Of a stretch of DNA of 64,000 bases, positions 34,851 to 46,298 are shown piece after piece; within the stretch, counting starts at the first letter, position 1, and every line of letters starts with the position of its first letter. The stretch comes from Linum tenue. Its lineage: Eukaryota > Streptophyta > Magnoliopsida > Malpighiales > Linaceae. A model generated the notes under the pieces. It worked only from the letters and a program-made list of their open reading frames with translations. It was not told the origin of the DNA and made no database searches. The position numbers and the translations under genes were made by a program. The stretch lies in the NCBI GenBank assembly GCA_946122785.1, contig CAMGYJ010000010.1, positions 46,397,134-46,461,133 of the forward strand. The letters are read 5' to 3'.

Positions 34851-34919
34851 AAACCCTAAACCCTAAACCCTAAACCCTAAACCCTAAACCCTAAACCCTA
34901 AACCCTAAACCAAACCCTA
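34851..34919. repeat. Interstitial telomere-like array, copy 2
   Basis: About nine AAACCCT units in the same orientation as 32430-32503, ending caaaccctaa. It occupies the equivalent position at the end of the second duplicated segment. Confidence 0.9.
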
Positions 34920-36480
34920 ATACACGAACCAATCAATATCATATACTCTACAACAATAAGAACACCTTATAGGCTTATACCGTAACCAATCAATAACATA
35001 TATACTTTAAACCATCAACACCTTGCTCCTCCCTTATACGTCCATCACCTTCAAGACCTTATACTGTATACCAACAACACCTTCTTCTATCTCCATCCCC
35101 AACTTTCAATTTATAATAAGTGTTTCCTTTGAAATATAAAATGGAACCCACCTTGGCAATTACTAGCATAATGTAGGGATGTAGATGAATAGAAATTGTT
35201 AAGTGATGAATTGCTAAAATTGATGATGTGGCGGTAGGGACCTCGTTTAGAAATTGTTGTTCAATTTTAGGGATGAAGATGATCAATACACTAACCCAAT
35301 ACCATATACTCTAAACCATCAAAACCTTATACAATATCTTATTTTAGGGATGGAGATGATCAATACACTAACCCAATACCATGTACTCTAAACCATCAAC
35401 ACCTTATACAATATCGTATACCTAGACGCTGATAATTTAAAATTATAACTTGCTTTTCAAAACATAAATTAAAAATTGATACCTCACTAAGTATCGAACC
35501 ACAAACCTCTACTTTATTGACTAAGCAAATAAGAGACAATTAACCAATTAAGCTACATCACATTGATGACCATCTTGCATAATTTCGCTTTCTTATTAAG
35601 TGAAGGGTTAAAATGATCGATAAATATATCACAGGGGATTGTTTCAACTTCGGCGGGGACTGAGAGAGTGGAAAAGGGGTAATTATTCTACCAAAACAGA
35701 AAAGAAAAGGGGGAATTAATGAAGAGTTAAATTGGACAGATTGTCTTTACCACGCCACTACAAAATCATTCGGAGCAAAAACACGCAGGTTCAAATCAAA
35801 CAATAAATTATCAGCATTTATAAGCAGATATACAGCATTTATAAGCAGATATAACGAATTATGTCTTAGTAATAAGGCATGATCAGCATTTATAAGCAAA
35901 TATAAAGAAAATATATAATCGAGAAAAAATAAGACAACACCTACCCTCACCCTTTAACCAATCGATACCATATGCTCTAAACCATCAACACCTTATAACC
36001 TACCCATATACCATATACTCTATACCATCAACAACCTAATACCCTAAGCAGTCAGTACCCATTTCCTCTAACATCAACACCTTATACAACAATCGTATAC
36101 CTATACGCTGATAAAATTTTACCGATTGAAAATACTTGTCCAACTAAAGTACATAGGTACTTCAAAAGTGAAACTCTAACTTTCGTTTCAAAACATAAAT
36201 TCAAAAAATATCCTCACTCAGTATCCAACCACAAGCCTCTAATTAGTCTACAAGAGGTTTGTTATGTACGAGTGCATTGCATAAAGAGGGGAAATCGGTG
36301 AGAGAGTGGAATGGGATCTCAATTAATGAAGAGTTAAATTGGGCGGATTGTAGTTTACCTCGTACCGCTAAATGTGTAAAGAGACACGCTAGCATTTACC
36401 AAATTCCAAAAAAGATGGAACACAGAATTATGTTTAAATTGCGTGAACTCAATGAATGATCAGGATTTTAGAAGCAGAAG
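34920..36480. other. Degenerate non-coding spacer rich in short repeats
   Basis: Repeated phrases such as ccatatactctaaaccatcaa and caccttatac occur many times from about 32510 and again through about 36090. The phrase tatacctagacgctgataa recurs near 35420 and 36095, which suggests a further old duplication of this flank. No gene is seen. Confidence 0.45.
35468..35560 (-). repeat. tRNA-derived SINE-like remnant
   Basis: On the minus strand an A-box-like tagcttaattggttaa is followed about 35 nt later by a B-box-like ggttcgatact. A weaker relative lies near 36205-36250. No cloverleaf can be drawn that I would trust. Confidence 0.4.
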
Positions 36481-37479
36481 CAGATGAAAATAAGTAAAAC
36501 AAAGAATCGCCACTGAGAGTCTGAGATAGACAATTATCAAAGGCCCAACCTAATGACAATCCGGAACTCAGTATCTATTATCAACAAACTAGGTGTCATG
36601 GGTCCATGTACAAGCCCACGTTTGAATGTTTTTTTTTTAGCCTGCAAAAATCAATGATCAGACCCAGTCCAACTAGAATTAGTCCTAAACGCAGCGTTAA
36701 TACATAAACACAAATTAAGGAGACCTCTCCATCTGATTCGAATCAAATTAGGTCTTCTTCATCTCCTTCCTCAATCCTCTGGGCGAGACGAACACTGCAT
36801 ATCAGGAAACCTTAATTTCACCGAGTGATAGAAGTTTCGAGAAAATGACAATAACGCTAAGACAAGATGACAAAGCACTAGCGACATGAACCCTAGGATT
36901 AGCAAATCTCTTTCAAGGGTTCTTTTGCAAACGAAAAGTTTGATGAACACAATAATAGACATGGTCGCCGTAATCGTGTTAGCAAGAGTAAGGCGAGTAA
37001 TTTTCCGCACGGAAATAAAATGGCGATGAACAAAACGTCGATTTGTGGATAAAAGGATTTGGGGTTCTAAACGATGATTATGTAAGGATTTCATATTGGA
37101 TGGGGATCTTCTCTTCGAATGTGGATACATAGATTTGGCGTATGAAACATGATGATGTTGGGGATTTGAGATTGGATAGGGAGCTAAATCGAATGTGGAT
37201 CAAATAATAAAAGGATTTGGGTTTCGAAACGATGATTTTGTTGGAGATTTCAGATTTGATAGGCAGCTTATGATCGAACTTCGAACTTAGAGTTAGAGGG
37301 GACCCTCCAAGGCGAATGAGGGATCGTAGAAGGGAGACTGGAAATTGGTTAGGGCGGCGGGTCGTATCCATAGGGTTTAACCTCTTAATCGCTATCATTA
37401 AACCGGGTACAGTTAGGTTGAAGTCCGTAGAAGTCACCATAAACGCTTCGTGATGCATTTGGTAATTTTCCTTGCCCCC
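36481..37479 (-). other. Unassigned region with weak open frames
   Basis: A minus-strand frame at 36771-37130 contains a hydrophobic stretch (DLLILGFMSLVLCHLVLALLSF) but no recognisable domain. The neighbouring frame at 37078-37584 partly runs into the TA microsatellite. I would not call a gene. Confidence 0.3.
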
Positions 37480-37523
37480 GGTCACCCGTACCCCTGATTT
37501 TGCCCTGGGCACCGTAGAACTGC

Positions 37524-37525
<2 letters not shown>
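37480..37525. repeat. Orphan end of a TA-flanked MITE
   Basis: ccctgggcaccgtagaact just before the (TA)n tract at 37526 matches the right end of the 876-1284 element (ccctgggtaccgtagaact). The partner end is not found upstream, so this is a truncated copy. Confidence 0.6.
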
Positions 37526-37565
<40 letters not shown>

Positions 37566-37567
<2 letters not shown>

Positions 37568-37976
37568 TGTCTACTTCGCTGCACTCACTTTTTTTGGTGC
37601 ACTCAGTGCACCCATTTCTAAAAGTGTTCATAATATCAAATTTTGAACTTTAATTAGTACTCTCAATCTAACATGATGATATGACATAGAATCATAACAA
37701 ATCAATCTATTACCCTAGCCCCTTAACCTTCAATTTTGAATCCCAATGCAAAATCTCAAACTGTAAACCTAAACCCTAACCCTAAACCCCTAATTACTAA
37801 ATCCATCAAATTAAAGTAAATCTTAAATGATTTTTTTTTCAAATTCATGGGCTTATTGTTCATAATATCATAAGCAACAATTGATACCATTTTGACATGA
37901 ATCGCATGCTCAGAATGATGATTATGAGGCGGGTGCGTTGAGTGTACCAAAAAAGTGGGTGCGCCGAATACGCCAC
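37566..37976. mobile_element. Second MITE inserted in TA microsatellite
   Basis: About 411 bp. The left end ggtgtctacttcgctgcact and the right end ...gcgccgaatacgccac are imperfect inverted repeats of about 50 bp. (TA)n flanks both sides (37526-37565; 37977-37989). Its size and target match the 876-1284 element, but the internal sequence differs. No coding capacity. Confidence 0.65.
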
Positions 37977-37994
37977 TATATATATATATGTAAA

Positions 37995-38435
37995 TTATTC
38001 AATGAAGATGACAAGATCCATCCTCGTTTTTATTCGTGAAGTAAAGAAAGAAATTGAAACTCGTATAGAGCGGGAAAAACTAAAATCATACATTGAAAAG
38101 GAACACAAAGTGGTGGATCGGGAAACCAAGCTTTCCGGCGACTCGACGGGCGGCGATGCATGCACATCGATGGATCTCTTCCGTTCAACTAAACAGAACG
38201 TAATATTTATGCACGGCACAATGCAGTAACATCTATAGGGAAGCTCCTCGCAGTAGCAACCCACGTAGCAGTTGTTAGGATCTTGACCATCACACAAATT
38301 TGGGTACCAAAAACGACAGTTTTGGTCGTTGCAAGAATTATTGCACCATCCCTGTACTGAATCCGTATTGTTCTTGGATGGTTGAGGTATCATGATCATC
38401 ACATCTACTGTTCCACAAGAATATATATTGACAGA
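37995..38435 (-). pseudogene. Cysteine-rich peptide gene, module A (signal exon deleted, stop lost)
   Basis: On the minus strand 38225-38435 matches exon 2 of the gene at 40622-41288: TDSVQGWCNNSC, NDQNCRFWYPNLCDGQD, NNCYVGCYCEELPYRCYC. The original stop is lost, and the frame reads on into basic and Ser-rich sequence to 37995. Upstream, sequence equivalent to the distal promoter of the intact copy (ccacaagaatat, gtataagattcatat) abuts exon 2 directly, so exon 1 with the signal peptide, the intron and the proximal promoter have been deleted. Confidence 0.7.
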
Positions 38436-38699
38436 GACAAAGCTATTTATGATATGTCTTCTACGTAGTATAAGATTCATATATATGACATGGCCTACGG
38501 TTCGAATTATTTGGACCAATTGGTTTATGATGATACGATTTAGAGTTGGTTCGAATGTGAGGTCTCGTATTTAAGTTCTCACATCATTCAATATTAATAG
38601 AATGCGCACGTATACAGACGTCTTTCAACCGCTCGAATTATTAGAAATGGGTATTTATATCACAAGCTAATAATATTTACTGTTCTTCCGAATTATGTA

Positions 38700-39570
38700 T
38701 TTCTTGCTGCATGCCTAGCAACCGAAAATAAACCCCACTTGGGGATCCCATCCAGAAAAGCAAAAACAAACAAAAACAAAATGCATAAGCCGACTTTAGA
38801 GTTAAATATGTAGGCATAATCCAGCAAACATCTCTTCAGCCGATCGAACCATGCCGGCAAAAGTGGTCAAAAACAAGGGAAGCAATGGGGAAGAATGTGT
38901 TGTATACAACCGATAAGAAGTGGAATTCCAATTAATCCATGGAGGAACAATTTCCCAAACTACAAGGTTATGTGATGTGACTTGAAGAACTAGATGATCT
39001 ATCCTCAATTGAAAGTCATCGAGATTTCGTATGGACTTCTGGGTTGGATATGGTATTCAACTTTTTTCTTTACGGTAAATTGGATTAGGGTTAGGCCGTC
39101 GGAGAAGTATACTACTCGGTAATATGTAATCTCCTCAAGTATAATGAAGTTGACTCTCTCCCACCCGTGAACTAATTAACTAACACATGTTGCGTTGGTA
39201 AACCAAATAAATTCTTGTATTTTTTACCTTTTCAGATTGGGGATTCCATCCGGTTAGGGGGAAAACGAAGCAAGAACAAACAAAACAAAATGACATTGGC
39301 GCAGCCAGCCGCTGCAATGGCATAGAATGCAAACCTGAAATCGCACCGACGGTCTGATAAAAAAATCATTTATAGGAATGACATAATTGAATTCTGATTA
39401 ACCATGATTTTAGTACAAGGTACTATATCACTTACTTTTTCGATAAAACGTCTGGTACGAATTTACAATCTTTGCGGCAAACCCAAGCCAGTGACACGAG
39501 AAGCAATTTAGTTACGTAGGGATTAGTTCCAAGCATCATTCCAACGTTGAGACCCATAACTATTCCCGTG
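38700..39570 (-). pseudogene. Membrane-protein gene fragments, module A
   Basis: Two pieces (about 38700-39020 and 39235-39570) resemble each other and the pieces at 42005-42230 and 43255-43570. Landmarks on the minus strand: GTNPYVTKLLLVSLAWVC (near 39500), FLTTFAGMVRS (near 38850) and FAFYAIAAAGCANVILF (near 39310). The reading frames are interrupted. I do not recognise the parent gene, which appears to encode a small hydrophobic protein. Confidence 0.5.
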
Positions 39571-39734
39571 ACTAAATCTCTGCGTCGCTAAAGATCAAAT
39601 TTTTTCAGTGTGTGTGTAAAATCAACAGGAATTGGTTAGAGTTGCTGCTGAAGCTTTGAACTCTCATAAACGTCAATTAAGGGTCTGTCAGTTTCTCTGG
39701 TTGTTTTGGTAAGATTGTTACAAAAAAAAAAAAA

Positions 39735-40140
39735 TTGGTGTCTTTTTGGCATTGGGATTCCACCATCCAGGAGTTTCGAATCCTTATCTTGCGAAGCTGC
39801 TTGCTGTCAGGGATGCCATCTCGTTAGAGCATTCCCGCAACATTCCCCTTGTCATTATTGAAGGTGATTCTGAAGTGGTCATTCGGCAGCTTGACGGTAG
39901 ATGTTGTGAAGACTCAGTGGGTGGGCCCTTGCTTCGTGATGGTCTCCAGTTGTTGAGCTCTTGTTCTTCTTGTATTCGATTAGTTCGGTCTCGAGGACTG
40001 TCAACTGGGTTGCCCATAGAGTGGCAAGACAAGCCTTGCTGTTGTCCCCTGTAGAGATAGCTTCCTTTGATTTTGTAGGGTGGCTTCATTAATTGTTGCT
40101 TTGGGGTTTTGGCTAGAGGATCTAACTATTGTATTTTGAT
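39735..40140 (+). pseudogene. RNase H (RVT_3) fragment, 3' end of a truncated LINE
   Basis: Encodes NPYLAKLLAVRDAISLEHSRN and IPLVIIEGDSEVVIRQLDG, the central part of the plant RVT_3 domain with its E and D residues. A frame change leads to VVNWVAHRVARQA and the C-terminal end FDFVGWLH. About 90 nt of 3' UTR-like sequence and a short A-run (40149-40157) follow. The N-terminal half, including the first catalytic Asp, is missing. Confidence 0.7.
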
Positions 40141-40621
40141 ATTACTTGGAAAAAAAATACTTCGTTTTCTATATGAACACATAATCAAAGTATTGTTTGT
40201 GTGATGTGAGAGACATAATCATTTTAAATGAATGATTGAACAAATTAGTTGAGATTAATTGAACTATTAAGTTGAAATTGATTTTTATTGATCAAACTCT
40301 GTCCTTTTAAAAGTACATTTACGTTTCATTCAGAATAGGTAGCCAATCTCGATCGATATTTGATTGTGAGATTCGAGCCAAGTTTGAGCCCAACAAATAT
40401 ATCTTGAAAGCGGAACACGATGTATATATAGACTTATTCAATGAGTCCTTATCTTTTATTCATGAACAGAAGAAAGAAATAAAAATAAAAACTCGTACAA
40501 AACAAAACAGTCCCCAACTCAAAACTCATCACTAGGAAGGAAACCTGCCCGGAGGAAAATCAAAGCCAAGAGAAAAACCAACCGAAATCACCACCATACA
40601 CACGCAATAACAAAATCACAA

Positions 40622-41288
40622 TCATTCAGAGCACAAACATTCGCATCTGTAGGGAAGGTCCTCGCAGTAGCAACCTATGTAGCAATTGTCACGATCTTGA
40701 CCATCACACATATCTGGGTACGACCAACGACAGTTTTGGTCGTTGCAATAAGTACTGCACCATCCTAGAGAATCTGTATTGACGTCGGATCCTTGAGGTA
40801 AAATGACTACATTATCATTTGTTCCTCTTTCAGGTTGCATCTGGATGGCCGAGTTCTGGTGGTGGTTGCTGCTGCAACGAATGATGGAATTTGTGTTATT
40901 GATGAGATTAATTAACTCAGTTTCTAATTACTTTTACCAGATTTGTATGATGACCATATCACATCTACCTGAGTTTTAAATAATTTTGGGGGGAAAAAAC
41001 AAGAACGTAAAACACTGCTTTTGTCTCGTCTTAAAACACTGCTCTTGATATCACTCGGAAAATAAAATATAAAAAAACTATCATATATCGTGATGGTAAA
41101 TATAGAGAATGTATCATCGTAGGGGCTAGATAAACTATATCATCGTCGTCACGATAAATTACATAATACCTGACGTTAGTCGGAGCATCCTCGGACTGCG
41201 GATTGATTGCTTTCGAATCAATACATGGAAGGGTGATGAGAAGCAAGACCACGGCGGCTAACTTAGCAACAGTACCGGCGATCGCCAT
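40622..41288 (-). CDS. Small secreted ten-cysteine peptide, two exons
   Basis: Exon 1 (41170-41288) encodes a clear signal peptide, MAIAGTVAKLAAVVLLLITLP, with probable cleavage after CIDSKA or nearby, and ends AACGTCAG|GTATTA. Exon 2 (40622-40871) follows an acceptor ttgcag. The phases agree and give 122 residues. The mature protein has an acidic/polar linker and then a compact domain with ten Cys in 43 residues, pattern C-x3-C-x4-C-x7-C-x7-C-x3-C-x-C-x6-C-x-C-x-C, ending CLCSE. I cannot place it in defensin, thionin, LTP or Bowman-Birk families. An apoplastic defence or signalling peptide is a guess. A (TA)n run lies just upstream of the ATG. Two degraded paralogous modules flank it. Confidence 0.7.
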
Positions 41289-42004
41289 GGCTATATATAT
41301 ATATATATATATGCTCTGGCGCTTCTTTGTTTCTACTTTCTTACTTTCTCTTGAGCAACTGCAGCTTGCATTGCATGTATATATATATATATTGTAACCA
41401 AGATGACGCTGTAACGCAAAAGCGACTTGGCCATCCTTCTCCTATAGATAAAATACGGCAAAAGATAACGTGATGTGAACTCCATTGTTTTCGTCCACGA
41501 GAATATCTAGACATAGAGACATATGAAGAAAACTCCGCCAACTCGCGGCTGACAATGCTATAGCTCCGCGCGCGCGCGCTGTGTATATGAGAACATGTCG
41601 CGTCGATGTAAGAAAAGTAGTATAAGATTCATATACGCGATCAAGTACGCACTTCGGGTTGACAATTGAGATCATTTGGTTTACGATAATAATGATATTG
41701 AAAGCAGGTTTGATTGTGATCGATGACAATGACATCAGAGCTGGTTTGATTGTGTGATATCATCTTCTTTATGCCATTCTACGTAAGAAACTATTATACG
41801 ATGCATATATATATGAGCGCGTGCTTCTTCCAAAAATTAGGATCGGCTAGTTCATGAGATATGGTATCGGATTTGGTTTGATTGTAAAGTCTCGTGTTTT
41901 TAACTCCTTAATTACAATCTCCGATATTAACATGATTCACGCATTGGAACAATTTGCTTATATATTACACCTCTTCCAATTATGTATGTATGTCTATCTG
42001 CATG

Positions 42005-42230
42005 CCTAGCGACCAAAATTAAACAACCCAATTAGGGATCCCAACCGGAAAAGCAAAAACAAACAAAACAAACCTTCGATTATAGGCATAACGCCGGCAG
42101 CACCTCTCCAACCGATGGAGCCGGTAAAGGTAGTCAAGAACAAGAAAAAGCAATGGGGAATATATATATGGTAACGTTTGTTTCTTAGTTCATGAGTGGA
42201 AGAGAGTCGCGACTTCATTATCCTTGAGGA
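42005..42230 (-). pseudogene. Membrane-protein gene fragment, module B
   Basis: A minus-strand frame reads FFLFLTTFTGSIGWRGAAG and FCLFLLFRLGSLIGLFNFG, matching parts of the fragments at 38700-39570 and 43255-43570. An internal segment present in the other copies is deleted here. Confidence 0.5.
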
Positions 42231-42409
42231 GATTACTGATTACAAAATAGTATGAGAAGTATATATTTAATATTATTACTAATTACAAAAAGAGTATGAG
42301 AAGTATATATTTAGTATTACTCGACGATCACAATGATCTAACCGTAATCTTATCAAGTTTGAACCCTAAAAGGTATTTTTCATAAGTGGAACACGATATC
42401 TATTGAATT

Positions 42410-42707
42410 ATTTAATGAAGATCGATCCTTTATTTTATTCATGAAGATAATATAAGTACTAGGAAGAAAAAACTGCCAGCCCAAAATTAAAAACTAGAGA
42501 ATGGTTGAGGTGTGTATGTGAGCATGTTTGAGCAACTGCTGCTTCTGCATGTATATATAGTAATCCACGAGTAGGCAAGGATTAGGGCATCTCTCTCATA
42601 CATAATATAGGACAAAAGGTATGACACGAACTCCCATTCAACATAGTTGTCATTCACAAGAACACACATAGACAGAAACATTAATTATGTCCCCTATGTA
42701 ATATAAG
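42410..42707 (-). pseudogene. Module C remnant: promoter and 3' flank, both exons deleted
   Basis: 42413-42480 matches the 3' flank of the cysteine-rich gene (tttattcatga, actaggaag). Directly next to it, 42520-42707 matches its upstream region (gagcaactgc, tgcatgtatatata, cacaagaacacacatagacag). Both coding exons are absent between them. Confidence 0.55.
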
Positions 42708-43076
42708 TAGGGGTTGGCAATTTTGATCTGATCCATTTTACTTTACCTATTTTGTGGCGGGGAGGACATTAGTATTCTCATCGACCCGACATTCCCTATT
42801 CTCGACTCAATTACATGTAATGTTAGTTAAATTACTTAGGATTTTCCTTTTATTACCTCATAGTTCAACTATCATAAAATTGTAAATAAGTGAAAATCTC
42901 AATTTCTCCCAAAATTTAACTGCATTTTATCGTATTATGGTTTGTTTCTTGGTCTTCTAATATAAAAAAAATTATAATGTTTTTCATGTACCCCGTGATA
43001 AATTACCCGACCTGCCACGAGACGGGTATGGTTATCGAGATATACCTACCCTCGGACCTACCCATTGTCATTTCTA
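42708..43076. mobile_element. hAT-like MITE inserted in module C
   Basis: It begins taggggttggcaa and ends ttgtcatttcta (imperfect inverted ends), with acccgac/gacggg words near both ends, as in the 17249-17950 element. The flanks gtaatataag and gtaataag are similar, consistent with a decayed 8-bp duplication. It interrupts sequence that is continuous in module B (gtaagaaaagtagtataag near 41608). Confidence 0.55.
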
Positions 43077-43254
43077 GTAATAAGGAAGTGGTATAACATT
43101 CATATACGAGCTTCTTCGTAGATAATTCGAGTTGTTGGGATGATCATCGGTTAGCTTATGACATGACATCATAACCCGTTTAGTTGCAAGATCTGGATAT
43201 TCAAGTTCTCACGCAATCCCAAAATTAACAAGATTTTCATACGTAAACTCTTCC

Positions 43255-43570
43255 CAACGACTCGGTTTATTAGAACCAAAACAACCCAATTGGGGATCCC
43301 ATCCGGAAAGGGAAAGACGAAGCAGAAACGAACAAGGCAAAATATGCCTATTGGCCACAGCCAGCCGCTGCAATCGCATATAAAATAGTAAGCTGACCTC
43401 TTGTAATTTCAATATAGAAAGGCAAACCAGCAGCATCTCTTCAACCGAACCACGCCGGTAAAAGTAGTCCGAAAAACCAAGAATAAAAGAAACATTTAGC
43501 GACGGCGAACCCCATGCACCACCACAAGAGAAGCAATTTAGATACGTAGGGTTTAGTTCCAAGCATCATT
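43255..43570 (-). pseudogene. Membrane-protein gene fragment, module C
   Basis: On the minus strand, GTKPYVSKLLLLWWCMGFAV and CFFYSWFFGLLL read in one frame. In another, LLFYAIAAAGCGQ is followed by an in-frame TAG and PFRMGSPIGLFWF. The pieces parallel those at 38700-39570 and 42005-42230. Homology with module A continues to about 43680. Confidence 0.5.
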
Positions 43571-43929
43571 TCCAACGTTTGAGACCCATAATACCGTGCC
43601 TGTGACTACATCTATGTGGTCACTAAAGCTCAAAATTTTCCGTCCTGTAAAATCAAACATGAATTGGTAAGTGTTGTTGCTAAAGCTGTGGGCTTTACTA
43701 CTAACTTGACAAAATGGGCCAGAGAGCTCGAGACAGTGCTTGTTAGAATGGCACGAATGGCCCTCAAGCTACATGGAGACGTACAAATGGGCCTCTTGGG
43801 CTTTAACCTGGAGCTATAGCTGTGGGCTTGTGAGTTGTGAGTTTTCGGCTTCGAGCCATACCAGGCGACGACTTTTGGATCGGCCTTCCTAAGCCCAAAC
43901 TAGCTTTTGAACCGACCAATTTGTAACAC

Positions 43930-45200
43930 TGTGTTCAAGAAGGAGAGAAAAGGGAGGAAAGGAGAGGGGAGGGAAAAGTGGGATGGAAAGCACAGTTTTC
44001 CATAAACTTTCCTCTGTTTTTTAAGGAAGGAAAAGTGCAAAGGAAGGGAAAACAGGAGAGAAAATTTTCTGTAGAACCCAACCCTCCAATTTGGAGAGAA
44101 AGTTCTCCACTACCACTTGCTATAAAGGAATTAATTAAGTTTTATTTTATGATCACCTATTATAGATGATTAACTAATAAACTATTATTATTTGTTAACA
44201 TAATTACAAAATGGAAGAGTAATGATTTACGTCCTCTTAGTTATTAATTAACTAAGAATATATTTTTAAGAGAGGTAGGGAAAAATTTGAGGGGATAATT
44301 ATGGATGAAGACAAATATTATTATGAGTTGTAATGAAGGTCAACTCGTGAGTCGCTCCAAATTAACTCAGATACGATGAGGAAAACGGGCGCCACACACC
44401 CACCGAATTGACTCGTAACAAGATTTTTGGGCTCACGGCATCATATTTACTGTGTTTAGTTAAAATGAGAAAATGAAGCATAATAAATAATGAGAAGGAG
44501 ATGGTCGTGGGTTATAGATAAGGATAAGAATAAGTAAAATTTGTTATCTATTTTTTTTAATAATCGGTATTAATCCTCATAACTAAGATAATGATAATTT
44601 AATGCGGTTAAAAGCACGATTCTACGTAGAAGCGTTTGGTATTAATATTATTTATAATAAAAATAATATATTTATTATTTATATATTAAAATAATATAAT
44701 ATTAACGCTCTGTTCACGCTCTTAATATTGAGTTTTTGAAAAATAAACGCTAGACGCTCTCGCTTCGCTACCTAACGCTCTTAATATTAAGTTTAGATTA
44801 AGTAGGTTTTTTTATGGTCTCCATTGTTCAAATTAATTAAATTAATACTTAAGTAGGTTTCTTTATTAATTGGGTGTTGATAGATTTGAGTGTAATATCA
44901 AGGATTACGAAACTGTGCCGGAGGCTATACCGAGAAAGTAGGGTATTTAGAATGCTTGATCAATTATTATAAAGTCTCTATTTTTAATTAATTGTGGTTA
45001 AATCACGGTTTTTAAATAAATAAAATATCTATTTACTATTGCATAACCAATAAAATAACATATTTATCACACTTCCCAATACACACTTTCCTTCCCACTT
45101 TCCTCCATAAAACAACATTTTCCTTCCAATTTCCTTCACCTCCAAATCTCCCCTCCCCTTCTAATTTCCCTTCACCTCCCCTCCTTTTCCTCAGCCAAAA
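43930..45200. other. Possible foldback element with purine-rich and pyrimidine-rich arms
   Basis: 43937-44075 is almost all A/G (ggagagaaaagggaggaaag...). 45065-45195 is almost all C/T, the complementary style, so the two could pair. Between them lies AT-rich DNA, including a relative of the 15282-15921 MITE end near 44600-44640 (gcggttaaaagcacgattct). No clean TSD is found. No gene is seen here or in 45200-46298. Confidence 0.35.
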
Positions 45201-46298
45201 TCGTAACAGTCAAAATCCCTTTTCCCAAAGGCCACCAACTTCGGTTATAGCTTTAGTAACCGCCTAATTTGCTTTCATCAGAATTCACAGTTTGCTTTTG
45301 GTCACGAATGGTCACCGTATATGAACGGCATCACATCAAAGAAAGTAACTTTTACACCATTGACGGGTGCATTTATTGAACCAGATTAGATGAACTTAAT
45401 TATTATTCTTTCAGCACAAAGATTATTCAAATCGTCGTCGTCAGTCCAATTTAGACTGTTACGAACTACTGCAGGCTCTGCACTACTACTTTTGCCATGC
45501 ATCTAACAGACAGCTTTGGACATTCTCTGTCGAGGTTTAATCTTTTCCAAAGAAAGAAGATTGTAAATGTATACATAGATCGATTCGGCTGCGTTTCATT
45601 GTCGATCTCTATGTGTTCTTGGTAGTATGTAGAATTTTCCGCCTTTCATTACGATATCGACTAATATTAAACAAAGTTTCAAGAAGTTAAGATAAAGCGC
45701 GATTTGGACCAAATTAGTGACGAATTGTTTGATTATTCTTTTGAACTATGGAGCAGAATTTAGTCCATTAGAAAACAAGGATACGAAGGTTCCATCGGTA
45801 GAAAATAAACTCAAATGCAAGTAATAAAATGAATTTTTTTTATTAAAAAAGAATTGAATGAATGTTATCAACTATGTAACGTAAACTATATAGAGTCGAG
45901 CAATGTTCGTCAAACAACGTAACTATCCATAAAGTTATCTATAGTAACATTACTATCGACATCCTTTCTCCTTTCTTATTCCATTGAGTTCTCAATCTCT
46001 ACTACTTTCAAAGTGGAGCTAAGCTAGCTTCCTAGAAGCAAGGTATGGGGCAATGCTTTTTTGTTCGTAGACCGCAAGGCATTTGGACCTGAAGAAGAAA
46101 ATTGGCAGTTGCAGCGGAAGTCCAGATGCAACGCAGATTTGGACCGCATATTTTTGGGCCTTGAATTCCAAGCCATATTCAGTGGGCAACCCAAAATGAT
46201 TCTCTTTTTTATTAGGGGGTTTCCCCTGCTTTTTTAGAAGAGAAATTTCAACTCTTGAGTATGAGTTTGAGAATTGAAGTTGTGTATGATAATTTTTA

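Larger units (their letters stand above)
33108..34919. repeat. Segmental duplication, copy 2, ending in a telomere-like array
   Basis: This copy of 31150-32503 is diverged and expanded. It begins with a degenerate version of the transposase's final exon near 33108. It contains a three-fold repeat at 33639-33842 that copy 1 has only once, and a partly repeated stretch near 34360-34500. It ends in its own AAACCCT array. Confidence 0.7.

Noticed and set aside
37742..37800. aaaccctaaccctaaacccc as a third telomere-like array
   Set aside because: Only two or three imperfect units inside a MITE; composition alone could give it, unlike the 9-10-unit arrays at 32430 and 34851.
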